Shown piece after piece: positions 53,961 to 62,999 of a stretch of 64,000 nt of DNA. This stretch comes from Streptomyces xiamenensis (GTDB lineage Bacteria > Actinomycetota > Actinomycetes > Streptomycetales > Streptomycetaceae): positions 1,488,001 to 1,552,000 of the forward strand of contig NZ_CP009922.3 in assembly GCF_000993785.3 (NCBI RefSeq), given 5' to 3'. Within the stretch, counting starts at the first letter, position 1. Each line of letters opens with the position of its first letter. The notes under the pieces were generated by a model, which ran no database searches, was not told the DNA's origin, and was given only the letters and a program-made list of their open reading frames with translations. The translations under genes and the position numbers were made by a program.

Positions 53961-55016
53961 ATGGCGGTGCAGCGCGGGAACAAGGACCAGGGCGACGGAC
54001 GGCGGAAGGTCACCATCACCGCCATCGCCCGCGAGGCCGGTGTCTCGGTGCCCACCGTCTCCCGGGTGGTCAACGGCCGCTCCGACGTGGCGCCAGACAC
54101 CAGGGCCCGGGTGGAGGACCTGCTGCGGCAGTACGGCTACCGCCGCCGCACCGTGGCCCCCGGCGACCGGGCGGCGCTGCTCGACCTGGTCTTCAACGAC
54201 CTCGACAGCCCCTGGGCGGTGGAGATCATCCGGGGGGTGGAGGAGGTCGCCCACGCGTCGGGGGTGGGCACGGTGGTCTCCGCCATCCACGACCGGGCCG
54301 GCGCCGCGCGCCAGTGGATGAAGAACCTGCGGGCCCGCGCCTCGGACGGCGTGATCCTGGTGACCAGCGCGCTGGAGCCCGTCCTGCACAAGGAACTGCA
54401 CCGGCTCGGCGTGCCCCTGGTGGTGATCGACCCGGCCGGCTCCCCCGCCCTGGACGCCCCGACGATCGGCGCCACCAACTGGGCGGGCGGCATGGCCGCC
54501 ACCGGACACCTGCTGGAACTCGGCCACCGCCGTATCGGGTTCATCGCCGGCCCGCCGCGCCTGCTGTGCAGCCGCGCCAGGCTCGACGGCTACCGGTCCG
54601 CGCTGGAGGACGCCGGGGTGCCGGTGAACGACGAACTGATCGTCCCCGGCGACTTCTACCACGAGTCGGGGTTCACCGGCTGCGAGACGCTGATGGCCCT
54701 GCCCGAGCCGCCGACGGCGGTGTTCGCGGCGAGTGACCAGATGGCCCTCGGCGCGATCGAGGCGCTGCGCCGCAAGGGCCTGCGGGTCCCGCAGGACGTG
54801 AGCGTGGTGGGCTTCGACGACCTCCCCGAGATGCGCTGGTCGGCGCCGCCGCTGACCACGGTGCGGCAACCGCTCGCCGAGATGGGCAAGATGGCCGCCC
54901 GGACCGTGCTGCGCCAGGCACAGGGCGGCGACATCGACGCCCCGCGCCTGGAACTGGCCACGGAACTGGTGGTCCGCGCCAGCACGGCCCCACCCGCCCC
55001 GCGCCCGGCGGACTAG
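53961..55016 (+). CDS. bxlR: LacI-family regulator of xylan use, BxlR-like
   Basis: The 351-residue protein has a LacI helix-turn-helix at about residues 15-65 (ITAIAREAGVSVPTVSRVVN) and a periplasmic-binding-protein-like sensor domain (LVFNDLDSPWAVEIIRGVEE, IGATNWAGGMAATGHLLELG, SVVGFDDLPEMRWSAPPLTT). Its place between a xylanase and bxlEFGA matches the bxlR repressor arrangement known from Streptomyces. It probably releases DNA on binding xylobiose. The ATG at 53961 is preceded by AGGGG. Confidence 0.9.
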   Translation: MAVQRGNKDQGDGRRKVTITAIAREAGVSVPTVSRVVNGRSDVAPDTRARVEDLLRQYGYRRRTVAPGDRAALLDLVFNDLDSPWAVEIIRGVEEVAHASGVGTVVSAIHDRAGAARQWMKNLRARASDGVILVTSALEPVLHKELHRLGVPLVVIDPAGSPALDAPTIGATNWAGGMAATGHLLELGHRRIGFIAGPPRLLCSRARLDGYRSALEDAGVPVNDELIVPGDFYHESGFTGCETLMALPEPPTAVFAASDQMALGAIEALRRKGLRVPQDVSVVGFDDLPEMRWSAPPLTTVRQPLAEMGKMAARTVLRQAQGGDIDAPRLELATELVVRASTAPPAPRPAD

Positions 55017-55400
55017 CCACGGTGTGGTGCGGTGGTGCCCGCCGGCCACCACCGTGCCGGCCGAGGGCCGGAGAGCCGCGCGGCGCCCTGGACGGCCGCA
55101 CGGCCCGACCACACCACCGCTGGGCCGGCCGGTCGCCGGGACGGAGTCCGGGAACGGCGGCCGGACGGCGCTCGGCACGCCGACGCGACGGGGCGAACCG
55201 CAGGCCGTGCACACCCGCCCCGGCGCCCGGTCACGCCGCAACGGCTAAGCGCCGGGCGGCCGGCGGCCCCGTGACGTTCACCGGGCCCGCCACTCCCCCG
55301 CCGTGCCGCGACCGGCCCTGCCCCGGGGCGTGACGTTCGCGCGCCCGGTGCCGTACCGCCCGCGGGGCCGGACCCGCGGAAAGCGGGCGTGTGCAAACCG

Positions 55401-55429
55401 TTGACGCCAACCTCCCGTCGCCGTAACTT
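55401..55429 (+). promoter_or_regulatory. bxlE promoter
   Basis: TTGACG (55401-55406) and TAACTT (55424-55429) are spaced by 17 bases, a good match to a vegetative promoter. Transcription would start about 45 bases before the bxlE ATG. Confidence 0.6.
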
Positions 55430-55444
55430 TCTTCGGCACCTGGT

Positions 55445-55458
55445 CCGATAATTTTCGG
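55445..55458. promoter_or_regulatory. candidate LacI-type operator before bxlE
   Basis: CCGATAATTTTCGG is an inverted repeat matching its complement at 12 of 14 positions. It sits just downstream of the -10 element, the usual place for a repressor site. The probable binder is the adjacent LacI protein. Confidence 0.5.
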
Positions 55459-55479
55459 CGATTTTCCGGAAGGTGTGCG

Positions 55480-56775
55480 ATGCGTATACGTACCCTGCGT
55501 GCCCTCGCGGCCACGGCAGCGTGCGCCGTTGCCGCGACCGCCCTGGCGGCCTGTGGCAGCAGTGGGCCCAACCGCGGCGACGGCGACAGCCTGTCCGTGT
55601 GGGTCTATCAGGACGGCTCGACGGTCATCCAGGAAGAGTTCGTCGAGAAGTTCAACGAGACCTCCGACATCAAGCTCGATCTGGTCCAGATCCCGGGTGA
55701 CAACTACACGGACCGGATGCGCACCGCCATGGGCAGCCCCAACGCGCCCGACATCTTCTTCAACTGGGGCGGCGGCAGCATCAGCGACTTCGTCGCCGAG
55801 GACATGCTGATCGACCTCACCCCGATCCTCGACGAGGACCCGGAGTTCAAGGACGCCTTCATCCCCTCCATCCTGGACTCGGGCTCCGTGGACGGCCGTT
55901 ACTACGGCATCCCGATGCGCGGCGTGCAGCCGGTGATCCTCTTCTACAACAAGACCGCCTTCGCCGAGGCCGGCGTCGAGCCGCCCGCCACCTGGGACGA
56001 TCTCCTCCACGTCATCGACGTCTTCATCGACCGCGACACCGTCCCGGCCGTCGTCGCCGGCGCCGACCCGTGGACCGAGCTGATGTGGCTGGAGTATCTG
56101 CTCGACCGGCGCGGCGGTGCCGAGATCTTCGAGCGGATCCGCAACGGCGACGCGACCGGCTGGGAGGACCCGGCCGTGCAGTGGATGGCCGAGGCCGTCA
56201 AGGAACTGGTGGACGCCGGGACCTTCGGCAACAACTTCCGCTCGGTCAACTACACCGCCGACGGCGCCTCCACCTTCTTCGCCCAGGGCGGCGGCGTCAT
56301 GCACCTCATGGGCAGCTGGGAGTACGCCAACCAGCTCTCCCAGCAGCCCGAGTTCGCCGCCGAGGACCTGGGCTTCGCCACCTTCCCCACCGTCCCGGAC
56401 GGTACCGGCGACCCGCGCGCCGTCGTCGGCAACCCCACCAACTACTGGTCGGTCAGCTCCAGCGTGGAGGGCGAACGCCTGGACGCCGCCCTGGAGTTCC
56501 TGAGGATGTCCGCGAGCGACGAGTACGCCCAGGCCCTCATCGACAACGGCGACATCCCCACCACCTCCGGCGCCGAGAGCCTGCTGGACTCGCACGCCAA
56601 CCCGGAGTTCGCCCGCTTCCAGTACGACATGGTCGCCGAGGCCCCGTCCTTCACGCTCTCGTGGGACCAGGCGCTGCCCGCCGGCGACGCGCCCGCCCTG
56701 CACGACAACATCGAGAAGCTGTTCGGCGGCCAGATCAGTCCCGACGCGTTCGTCGCCGCGATGCGGAATCTGTAG
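55480..56775 (+). CDS. bxlE: xylobiose ABC transporter substrate-binding lipoprotein
   Basis: The 431-residue protein has a lipoprotein signal (TACAVAATALAACGSSG-type region with lipobox LAAC, Cys26) and an SBP_bac_1 fold (SVWVYQDGSTVIQEEFVEKF, IFFNWGGGSISDFVAEDMLI, VMHLMGSWEYANQL). It captures xylo-oligosaccharides outside the membrane for BxlFG. No ATPase gene is present; Streptomyces use the shared MsiK ATPase. The ATG follows GGAAGG. Confidence 0.93.
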   Translation: MRIRTLRALAATAACAVAATALAACGSSGPNRGDGDSLSVWVYQDGSTVIQEEFVEKFNETSDIKLDLVQIPGDNYTDRMRTAMGSPNAPDIFFNWGGGSISDFVAEDMLIDLTPILDEDPEFKDAFIPSILDSGSVDGRYYGIPMRGVQPVILFYNKTAFAEAGVEPPATWDDLLHVIDVFIDRDTVPAVVAGADPWTELMWLEYLLDRRGGAEIFERIRNGDATGWEDPAVQWMAEAVKELVDAGTFGNNFRSVNYTADGASTFFAQGGGVMHLMGSWEYANQLSQQPEFAAEDLGFATFPTVPDGTGDPRAVVGNPTNYWSVSSSVEGERLDAALEFLRMSASDEYAQALIDNGDIPTTSGAESLLDSHANPEFARFQYDMVAEAPSFTLSWDQALPAGDAPALHDNIEKLFGGQISPDAFVAAMRNL

Positions 56776-56788
56776 GCGGGCACCCCAC

Positions 56789-57685
56789 GTGACCACCCTC
56801 TCCCCGCGCCGCACCGGCCGCCCAGGCATCGCCTGGGCGGTCCCGGGCCTGCTGTTCTTCGTCTTCTTCGCCGCCGCGCCCATGGTCATCGTCGGCTATC
56901 TGTCCTTCACCAACTGGGACGGCCTGTCCGACCCGTCCTGGAGCGGCACCGACAACTGGACCCGGCTGTGGAACGACGACGCCATGCGCCAGGCCATCGG
57001 CCTGAGCCTGCTGCTCACCCTCCTCACCTGGCTGTTCCAGACCCCGATCGCCCTGCTCCTGGGCGTGTGGGCGGCCGGCCGGCAGCGCAACCGCGCCGTG
57101 CTGTCCGCGATCTTCTTCCTGCCGCTGCTGGCTTCCTCCGTCGCGCTCGCCCTGCTCTGGAAGACGATCTTCGACCCGAACCTGGGGCTCAACGCCCAGA
57201 TCGCCGAGTGGTTCAATCTCTCCTCGGCCGACCTGCTGGGCTCCCCGCGCGGCGCGTTCGCCGCCGTCCTGTTCGTCACCGCCTGGCAGTTCATCCCGCT
57301 GCACACGCTCATCTACCAGGGCGGGGCCCGTCAGATCCCGCAGTCCCTGTACGACGCGGCGTCCATCGACGGCGCCGGCACCGTACGCCAGTTCTTCGCC
57401 ATCACGGTCCCCCAGCTGCGCAACACCATCGTCACCTCCACCGTGCTCATGGTGGTGGGCGCGCTCACCTACTTCGACACCATCCTGATCCTCACCCGCG
57501 GCGGCCCCGGTGACGCGACGACGATCGTGCCGTTCCTGATGTACCGCACCGGGTTCCAGGCGTTCGACCTCGGCTACGCGAGCGCCGTGGCCACCGCCCT
57601 GGTCATCACTGCCACCGCCGTCTCGCTGCTGCTGGTGCGGCTGACCGGCTTCAGCAAGATGCGCAGCACCCGGGAGGGGATATGA
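56789..57685 (+). CDS. bxlF: xylobiose ABC transporter permease
   Basis: The 298-residue permease has six membrane segments and the binding-protein-dependent transport EAA loop (YDAASIDGAGTVRQFFAITVP), which contacts the ATPase. The long first periplasmic loop fits the MalF/UgpA group. It begins with GTG 13 bases after bxlE and overlaps bxlG by four bases. Confidence 0.93.
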   Translation: MTTLSPRRTGRPGIAWAVPGLLFFVFFAAAPMVIVGYLSFTNWDGLSDPSWSGTDNWTRLWNDDAMRQAIGLSLLLTLLTWLFQTPIALLLGVWAAGRQRNRAVLSAIFFLPLLASSVALALLWKTIFDPNLGLNAQIAEWFNLSSADLLGSPRGAFAAVLFVTAWQFIPLHTLIYQGGARQIPQSLYDAASIDGAGTVRQFFAITVPQLRNTIVTSTVLMVVGALTYFDTILILTRGGPGDATTIVPFLMYRTGFQAFDLGYASAVATALVITATAVSLLLVRLTGFSKMRSTREGI

Positions 57686-58545
57686 GCGGCACCGGCGACA
57701 CGAGGAGCACCAGCCGCAGGCCGGCGGCCTGGCGCCGCGCCAATCTCCCGGCCGGGGCGGCGGCCGTCCTGTGGCTGGTGATCGTGGCCGTCCCGCTGTA
57801 CATCCTGGTGGCGTCCACGGTGCAGAGCCGGAGCACCTACCTGGAGAACGGCCCGCTCTCGCTGCCCACCGAGTTCACCCTGGACAGCTACCGCCGGGTC
57901 CTGGAGGGCGACTTCCCGCGCTATCTCCTCAACACCCTGATCGTCACCGTCTCCTGCGCGGCCCTGGTCATCGTGCTGGCGGTGACCGTGGCCTACAGCG
58001 TCATCAGGACCCGCTCGCGGACCTCCCGGCGGATCTTCCAGCTGTTCCTGCTGGGCCTGGCGATCCCCTCCCAGGCGGTGATCATCCCCGTCTATCTGAT
58101 GATCACCGAACTCCAGCTGTACGACACGCTGCTGGCGATCATCCTGCCCACCGCCGCCTTCTCGCTCCCGGTGAGCGTGCTGATCCTGGTCGGGTCGATG
58201 CGCGACATCGAGGAGGAGCAGTACGAGTCGATGGCGCTGGACGGCGCGAGCCCGGCCCGGGTGCTGTGGCAGCTCGTGGTGCCGATGACCCGCGGCGGCA
58301 TCTCCACCGTCGGCGTGTTCTCCGCACTCGGCGCCTGGAACGGGTTCATGTTCCCGCTGATCCTCACCCAGTCGAGGGAGAACCGGGTGCTCACGCTCGG
58401 ACTGTACGACTACATCGGCGAGTTCCGGGTGGACATCCCCGCCCTGCTGGCCGCCGTGGTGCTGTCCATCGTGCCCATCTTCACCGCCTATCTTTTCGCC
58501 CGCCGCCAGTTGATCAACGGCCTGATGGGCGTCGGCGGTCGCTGA
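57682..58545 (+). CDS. bxlG: xylobiose ABC transporter permease
   Basis: The 287-residue second permease of the MalG/UgpE group has six membrane segments and the EAA loop YESMALDGASPARVLWQLVVP. With BxlF it forms the channel. It is coupled to bxlF by ATGA overlap. Confidence 0.93.
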   Translation: MSGTGDTRSTSRRPAAWRRANLPAGAAAVLWLVIVAVPLYILVASTVQSRSTYLENGPLSLPTEFTLDSYRRVLEGDFPRYLLNTLIVTVSCAALVIVLAVTVAYSVIRTRSRTSRRIFQLFLLGLAIPSQAVIIPVYLMITELQLYDTLLAIILPTAAFSLPVSVLILVGSMRDIEEEQYESMALDGASPARVLWQLVVPMTRGGISTVGVFSALGAWNGFMFPLILTQSRENRVLTLGLYDYIGEFRVDIPALLAAVVLSIVPIFTAYLFARRQLINGLMGVGGR

Positions 58546-58588
58546 CCCTCGCGCGCAACCCTCCCCCCGTAAAGGAGCCCTGACCCTC

Positions 58589-60865
58589 ATGGAGCACCAG
58601 CAGTGGCAGGACCCGTCCCGTCCGGCCGCCGAACGCGCCGCCGACCTCCTGGCCCGGCTGACCCTGGAGGAGAAGCTGGCCCAGCTGAGCAGCATCTGGC
58701 CCGGCTCGGACGGCGACGGTGAGGACGTGGCCCCGCTCCAGGGCTCGCTGACCGAGCCCGAGCTGGACCTGAACGCCCTGCTGCCGCACGGCCTGGGCCA
58801 GGTGACCCGCCCCTTCGGCACCAACCCGGTGGATCCGGCCGACCGCGCCCGCACGCTGGCGGACGACCAGCGCAAGGTCGTCGCCGCCAACCGGCACGGC
58901 ATTCCGGCGCTCGCGCACGAGGAGTGCCTGACCGGGTTCACCGCCTGGCAGGCGACCGTGCTGCCCACCCCGCTGGCCTGGGGCGCCACCTTCCACCCCG
59001 AACTGGTGGAGGAGACCGCCCGGCTGATCGGCGACTCCATGCGCTCGGTGGGCATCCACCAGGGGCTCTCCCCGGTGCTGGACGTGGTGCGCGACCCGCG
59101 CTGGGGCCGCACCGAGGAGACCATCGGCGAGGACCCGTACCTGGTGTCCACCATCGCCACCGGGTACGTGCGGGGCCTGGAGTCGGCCGGCGTCGTCGCC
59201 ACCCTCAAGCACTTCGCCGGGTACGCGTCCTCGCGCGGCGCCCGCAACCACGCCCCGGTGTCGATGGGCCCGCGCGAGCTGGCCGATGTGGTGCTGCCGC
59301 CGTTCGAGATGGCGCTGCGCGAGGGGGGCGCCCGCTCGGTGATGGCGACGTACGTCGACCTCGACGGGGTACCGGCCCACGGCGACGCCTGGCTGCTGAC
59401 CCGGCTGCTGCGCGAGGAGTGGGGCTTCACCGGCACGGTGGTCTCCGACTACTTCGGCGTGACCTTCCTGGAGACCACGCACGGGGTGGCCGGCTCCCCG
59501 GCCGAGGCGGGCGCCCTGGCGCTGACGGCGGGCGTGGACGTGGAACTGCCGGCGGTACGGGCGTTCGGCCTGCCGCTGCTGAAGGCCGTACGGTCCGGCG
59601 AGGTCGACGAGGCCCTGGTGGACCGGGCGGCGCTGCGGGTGCTGACGCAGAAGGCCGAACTGGGGCTGCTGGACCCCGGCTGGTCCCCCGAACCGAGCGC
59701 TCTGGCCGACGGTTCCGGCACGGTGGATCTCGATCCGCCGCAGCTGCGCGCCGCCGCCCGCCGACTGGCCGAGGAGTCCGTCGTCCTGCTGGCCAACCCG
59801 CGTGGGGTGCTGCCGCTGGCGCCGACCGCCCGGATCGCGGTGACCGGCCCGTTCGCGGACGAGGTGGCGGCCATGCTCGGCTGCTACAGCTTCCCGCGCC
59901 ATGTCGGGGTCGAACACCCCGAGCTGCCCCTGGGGGTTGAGGTGCCGACCCTGCTGGAGTCGCTGCGCGCCGAACTCCCCGACGCCGTGATCACCACGGA
60001 GGGGACGGACGGCGCGGAGGTCGTCGTGGTCGCGGTCGGCGACCGCTCGGGGCTGTTCGGACGCGGCACCTCGGGTGAGGGCTGCGACGCCGCCGATCTG
60101 GAACTGCCCGACGGGCAGGGCGCGTTGCTGGACGAGTTGCTGGCGGCCGAGGACGGCCCGCCGGTGGTCCTGGTGCTGTGCGCGGGGCGGCCGTACGCGC
60201 TGGGCCGCTGGGCGGACCGGCTGGCCGCGATCGTGCAGACGTTCTTCCCCGGCGAGGAGGGCGGCCCGGCGCTGGCCGGGGTGCTCTCCGGCCGGGTCAA
60301 CCCCTCGGGGCGGCTGCCGGTCGGCGTGCCCGCGCTCCCGGGGGGCCAGCCCTGGACGTACCTCGCCCCGCCGCTCGGTCTGCTGGGCGACGCCAGCAAC
60401 ATCGACCCCACCCCGCTGTACCCCTTCGGGCACGGGCTGTCGTACACCTCCTTCGCGTGGGACGCGCCGTCGCTGTCCACCCGCACCACGGACACCGGCG
60501 GCGGCGCGGACGTCGAGATCACCGTCACCAATACGGGTGATCTCGCGGGCACCGAGGTGGTGCAGCTGTATCTGCACGATCCGGTCGCCGCGGTCGTCCG
60601 TCCCGTCAACCGGCTGATCGGCTTCGCCCGGGTGGAGCTGGCGGCCGGCGCCAGCGCCCGGGTGCGGTTCGCCTTCCACGCCGATCTGGCCGCGTACACC
60701 GTGGCCCCGGGCCGCCGCGTCACCGATCCCGGCGACCTCGAACTGCGGCTCGCCGCCTCCAGCGGCGACATCCGGCACCGGCTGCCGCTCACCCTCACCG
60801 GCCCCGAACGCGTCGTCGGACACGACCGGCGGCTGCGCTGCCCCGCGGAGGTGATCGCGGGCTGA
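58589..60865 (+). CDS. bxlA: beta-xylosidase, GH3
   Basis: The 758-residue enzyme has GH3 N- and C-terminal domains plus a C-terminal fibronectin-III-like domain. The nucleophile is the Asp in TVVSDYFGVTF (about residue 287), and the substrate-binding KHFAGY motif is near 210. It has no signal peptide, so it acts in the cytoplasm, hydrolysing imported xylobiose to xylose. It is the last gene of bxlEFGA, 43 bases after bxlG. Confidence 0.94.
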   Translation: MEHQQWQDPSRPAAERAADLLARLTLEEKLAQLSSIWPGSDGDGEDVAPLQGSLTEPELDLNALLPHGLGQVTRPFGTNPVDPADRARTLADDQRKVVAANRHGIPALAHEECLTGFTAWQATVLPTPLAWGATFHPELVEETARLIGDSMRSVGIHQGLSPVLDVVRDPRWGRTEETIGEDPYLVSTIATGYVRGLESAGVVATLKHFAGYASSRGARNHAPVSMGPRELADVVLPPFEMALREGGARSVMATYVDLDGVPAHGDAWLLTRLLREEWGFTGTVVSDYFGVTFLETTHGVAGSPAEAGALALTAGVDVELPAVRAFGLPLLKAVRSGEVDEALVDRAALRVLTQKAELGLLDPGWSPEPSALADGSGTVDLDPPQLRAAARRLAEESVVLLANPRGVLPLAPTARIAVTGPFADEVAAMLGCYSFPRHVGVEHPELPLGVEVPTLLESLRAELPDAVITTEGTDGAEVVVVAVGDRSGLFGRGTSGEGCDAADLELPDGQGALLDELLAAEDGPPVVLVLCAGRPYALGRWADRLAAIVQTFFPGEEGGPALAGVLSGRVNPSGRLPVGVPALPGGQPWTYLAPPLGLLGDASNIDPTPLYPFGHGLSYTSFAWDAPSLSTRTTDTGGGADVEITVTNTGDLAGTEVVQLYLHDPVAAVVRPVNRLIGFARVELAAGASARVRFAFHADLAAYTVAPGRRVTDPGDLELRLAASSGDIRHRLPLTLTGPERVVGHDRRLRCPAEVIAG

Positions 60866-60907
60866 GACACTGGCCCGGCGGCGCCGTACGGTCCTACGCT
60901 TGACGGT

Positions 60908-61852
60908 ATGGGCTGGACGGTACGGGACATCCCGGATCTCAGGGGCCGCACCATCGTGGTGACCGGCGCCAACAGCGGGCTGGGCTATGTCACCGCCCGT
61001 GAGCTGGCGCGGCGCGGCGCGCATGTCGTGCTCGCCTGCCGGGACCGGCGGCGCGGCGCACAGGCGCTGGAACGGCTGCTGGGGCAGGTGCCCGAGGCGC
61101 GGGCGGAGCTGCGGCTGCTGGATCTGGGGGATCTGTCGTCGGTACGGGCGTTCGCCGCCGGGTTCGCGGATCAGCCGCTGGATGTGCTGATCAACAACGC
61201 GGGGCTGATGGCCGTGCCGTACGCGACGACCACGGACGGCTTCGAGACGCAGTTCGGGGTGAACCACCTGGGGCACTTCGCGCTCACCGGACTGCTGCTC
61301 GATCAGCTGCTGGCGACACCGGGCGCGCGGGTGGTGACGGTCTCCAGCCTGCTGCATCTGACCGGCCCCGGGGTGCTGGGCGAGGAGCGCCACTACCGGC
61401 GCTGGCGCGCCTACGGCCGCTCGAAGACCGCGAATCTGCTGTTCACGCATGAACTGGCGCGCCGGATCGAGGCGTCGGGTGCCGATCTGCTGGCCGCCGC
61501 CGTGCATCCGGGCTACTCGGAGACCGCGTTGCACGCCAAGGGGCCGCGGCTGGCGGGCAGCGGCACGGGCCGGCGCATCGCGCGCATCGGCAACCGGCTG
61601 TTCGCCACCGACCCGGAGGTGGGCGCCACCCCGACGCTGTACGCGGCGACCGCCCCCGATGTGAGCGCCGACTCGTTCACCGGGCCCAGCGTGATGGGCG
61701 TGCGGCGGCTGCGCGGCGGCCCCGGAGCCGGCTGGCGCGCGCCGTGGACCCGCCGCGACCGGCTGGCCGAGCGCCTGTGGGAACGCTCGGAGGAACTGAC
61801 GGGCGTCCACTACGACGCCCTGCCACCGGTGCGGGCCGCGTCCGCGGACTGA
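60908..61852 (+). CDS. short-chain dehydrogenase/reductase, retinol-dehydrogenase-like
   Basis: The 314-residue classical SDR has the cofactor motif VVTGANSGLGYVTARELA, NNAG (DVLINNAGLMAVPY), and the catalytic YxxxK pair in AYGRSKTANLLFTHEL. It resembles the RDH/WWOX-like group acting on aldehydes or alcohols of hydrophobic substrates. TACGCT lies eight bases before its ATG, so the transcript may be leaderless. It is probably not part of the bxl operon. Confidence 0.93.
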   Translation: MGWTVRDIPDLRGRTIVVTGANSGLGYVTARELARRGAHVVLACRDRRRGAQALERLLGQVPEARAELRLLDLGDLSSVRAFAAGFADQPLDVLINNAGLMAVPYATTTDGFETQFGVNHLGHFALTGLLLDQLLATPGARVVTVSSLLHLTGPGVLGEERHYRRWRAYGRSKTANLLFTHELARRIEASGADLLAAAVHPGYSETALHAKGPRLAGSGTGRRIARIGNRLFATDPEVGATPTLYAATAPDVSADSFTGPSVMGVRRLRGGPGAGWRAPWTRRDRLAERLWERSEELTGVHYDALPPVRAASAD

Positions 61853-61854
61853 GC

Positions 61855-61880
61855 GCGGCGCGGGCCCGGTCCCGCGCCGC
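61855..61880. terminator. bidirectional hairpin terminator
   Basis: Perfect 10-bp arms (61855-61864, 61871-61880) with a six-base loop lie between the convergent SDR and TctC-type genes. Confidence 0.7.
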
Positions 61881-61897
61881 CGCCGAACGGCGACCGG

Positions 61898-62917
61898 TTA
61901 CGTCTGTGCGTCCCCCGCCGCGACGGTCACCGGCGGGAAGGCGTTCAGCAGCCGGGACACCCGGGCGTTTTCCGCCGTCAGGAACCGTCCGAAGTCCGCA
62001 CCCGTCAGGTAGGAGTCCGTCCACCCGTTGTCCCGCAGCGCCCGCCGCCACTGCGGGGTGGCGTGCAGCGCGTCCAGGACCGCCGTCGTCCCGGCCAGGT
62101 CCCGCTCGCTCAGCCCTGGCGGGGCCAGCAGCCCGCGCCAGTTGGTGACCGCCAGGTCGAACCCGCTCTCCCGCAGCGTGGGCGCGTCGAGCCCCGCCAG
62201 CGGCCGCTCGCCGGTCACCGCGAGCACCCGCAGCTCCCCGGCGGCGATCGCGTGCCGGTACTCGCTGATCCCGCTCATGATGAAGTCCACACCGTGGCTG
62301 AGCAGCGCCGCCAGCAGCCCGCCGCCGCCGTCGTACACGGCCGACCGCACGTCATCGGGTGCGATCCCGGCCGCCTCGGCGGTCAGCATGAGCGCCAGGT
62401 GGTCGGGGCCGCCGGGGAGCGAACCGATGCCCGCCCGCAGGGCGCCGTCCCGCCAGGCGGACACGAGCGCGGCCAGCGTGCGGTACGGCGAGTCCGGCGC
62501 GACGATCACCGCCTCCGCCTCGTCCACCAGCCGCGCCACCGGCGTCGCGTCCGCGATCCGGGTCGGGTTGCGTTCGGCGTGGGTGGTGACGCTGCCCACC
62601 AGGCCCAGGCCCATCTGGAGCAGCAGCCGGTGGTTGCCCGCCTCGTGGACGAGCCGGGTCAGCGCGACGGTGCCCGAGCCGCCCGTCAGGTTGAAGACCT
62701 CCACCGCCTCCACCAGTTCGGCGTCGCTCAGGGTGACGGCCAGGGTGCGGGCGGTGTAGTCGTAGCCGCCGCCCGGGATGTTGGGCACCATGAGCCGCAG
62801 TTCGTGGTGCGGCACGGGGCCGCTCGCGGCGCAGCCGGCCGCGCCCACCGCCCCCAGCAGCAGGCCGCCGAGGGTGCCCGCGCCGCCCGCGAGCAGCGTC
62901 CTTCGCGTGGTACTCAC
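61898..62917 (-). CDS. TctC-type tricarboxylate-binding lipoprotein
   Basis: The 339-residue protein has a twin-arginine-like signal (TTRRTLLAGGAGTLGG) with a lipobox ending at Cys29 (AAGC). A Bug/TctC fold follows, with VPNIPGGGYDYTARTLAV and NLTGGSGTVALTRLVHEAGN. It would bind citrate or similar acids for a TctAB transporter, but no tctA or tctB lies beside it. The GTG start is at 62917. It is divergent from a CitA/DcuS-type kinase, which suggests regulation by that system. Confidence 0.9.
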   Translation of the reverse strand: MSTTRRTLLAGGAGTLGGLLLGAVGAAGCAASGPVPHHELRLMVPNIPGGGYDYTARTLAVTLSDAELVEAVEVFNLTGGSGTVALTRLVHEAGNHRLLLQMGLGLVGSVTTHAERNPTRIADATPVARLVDEAEAVIVAPDSPYRTLAALVSAWRDGALRAGIGSLPGGPDHLALMLTAEAAGIAPDDVRSAVYDGGGGLLAALLSHGVDFIMSGISEYRHAIAAGELRVLAVTGERPLAGLDAPTLRESGFDLAVTNWRGLLAPPGLSERDLAGTTAVLDALHATPQWRRALRDNGWTDSYLTGADFGRFLTAENARVSRLLNAFPPVTVAAGDAQT

Positions 62918-62999
62918 CGCCCGCCCTTCCGCCCGTCGCCATTGAGGTACCTAGGATGCAACACCAGCGCATGTCCGAAGAAGGGAGGCGGAGCCAGTG

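Larger units (their letters stand above)
55017..55479. other. 463-bp intergenic region before bxlE
   Basis: I see no gene here; open frames are short and biased by GC content. A possible weak terminator for the LacI gene is CGGTGGTG (55030-55037) with CACCACCG (55047-55054). The last 80 bases hold the bxlE promoter and operator listed separately and are much more AT-rich than the rest. Confidence 0.7.

Noticed and set aside
58514-61810. A 1,098-codon minus-strand open frame opposite bxlA and the SDR gene
   Set aside because: It mirrors the codon bias of the sense genes and has a low-complexity Arg/Gln/Gly composition with no start context.
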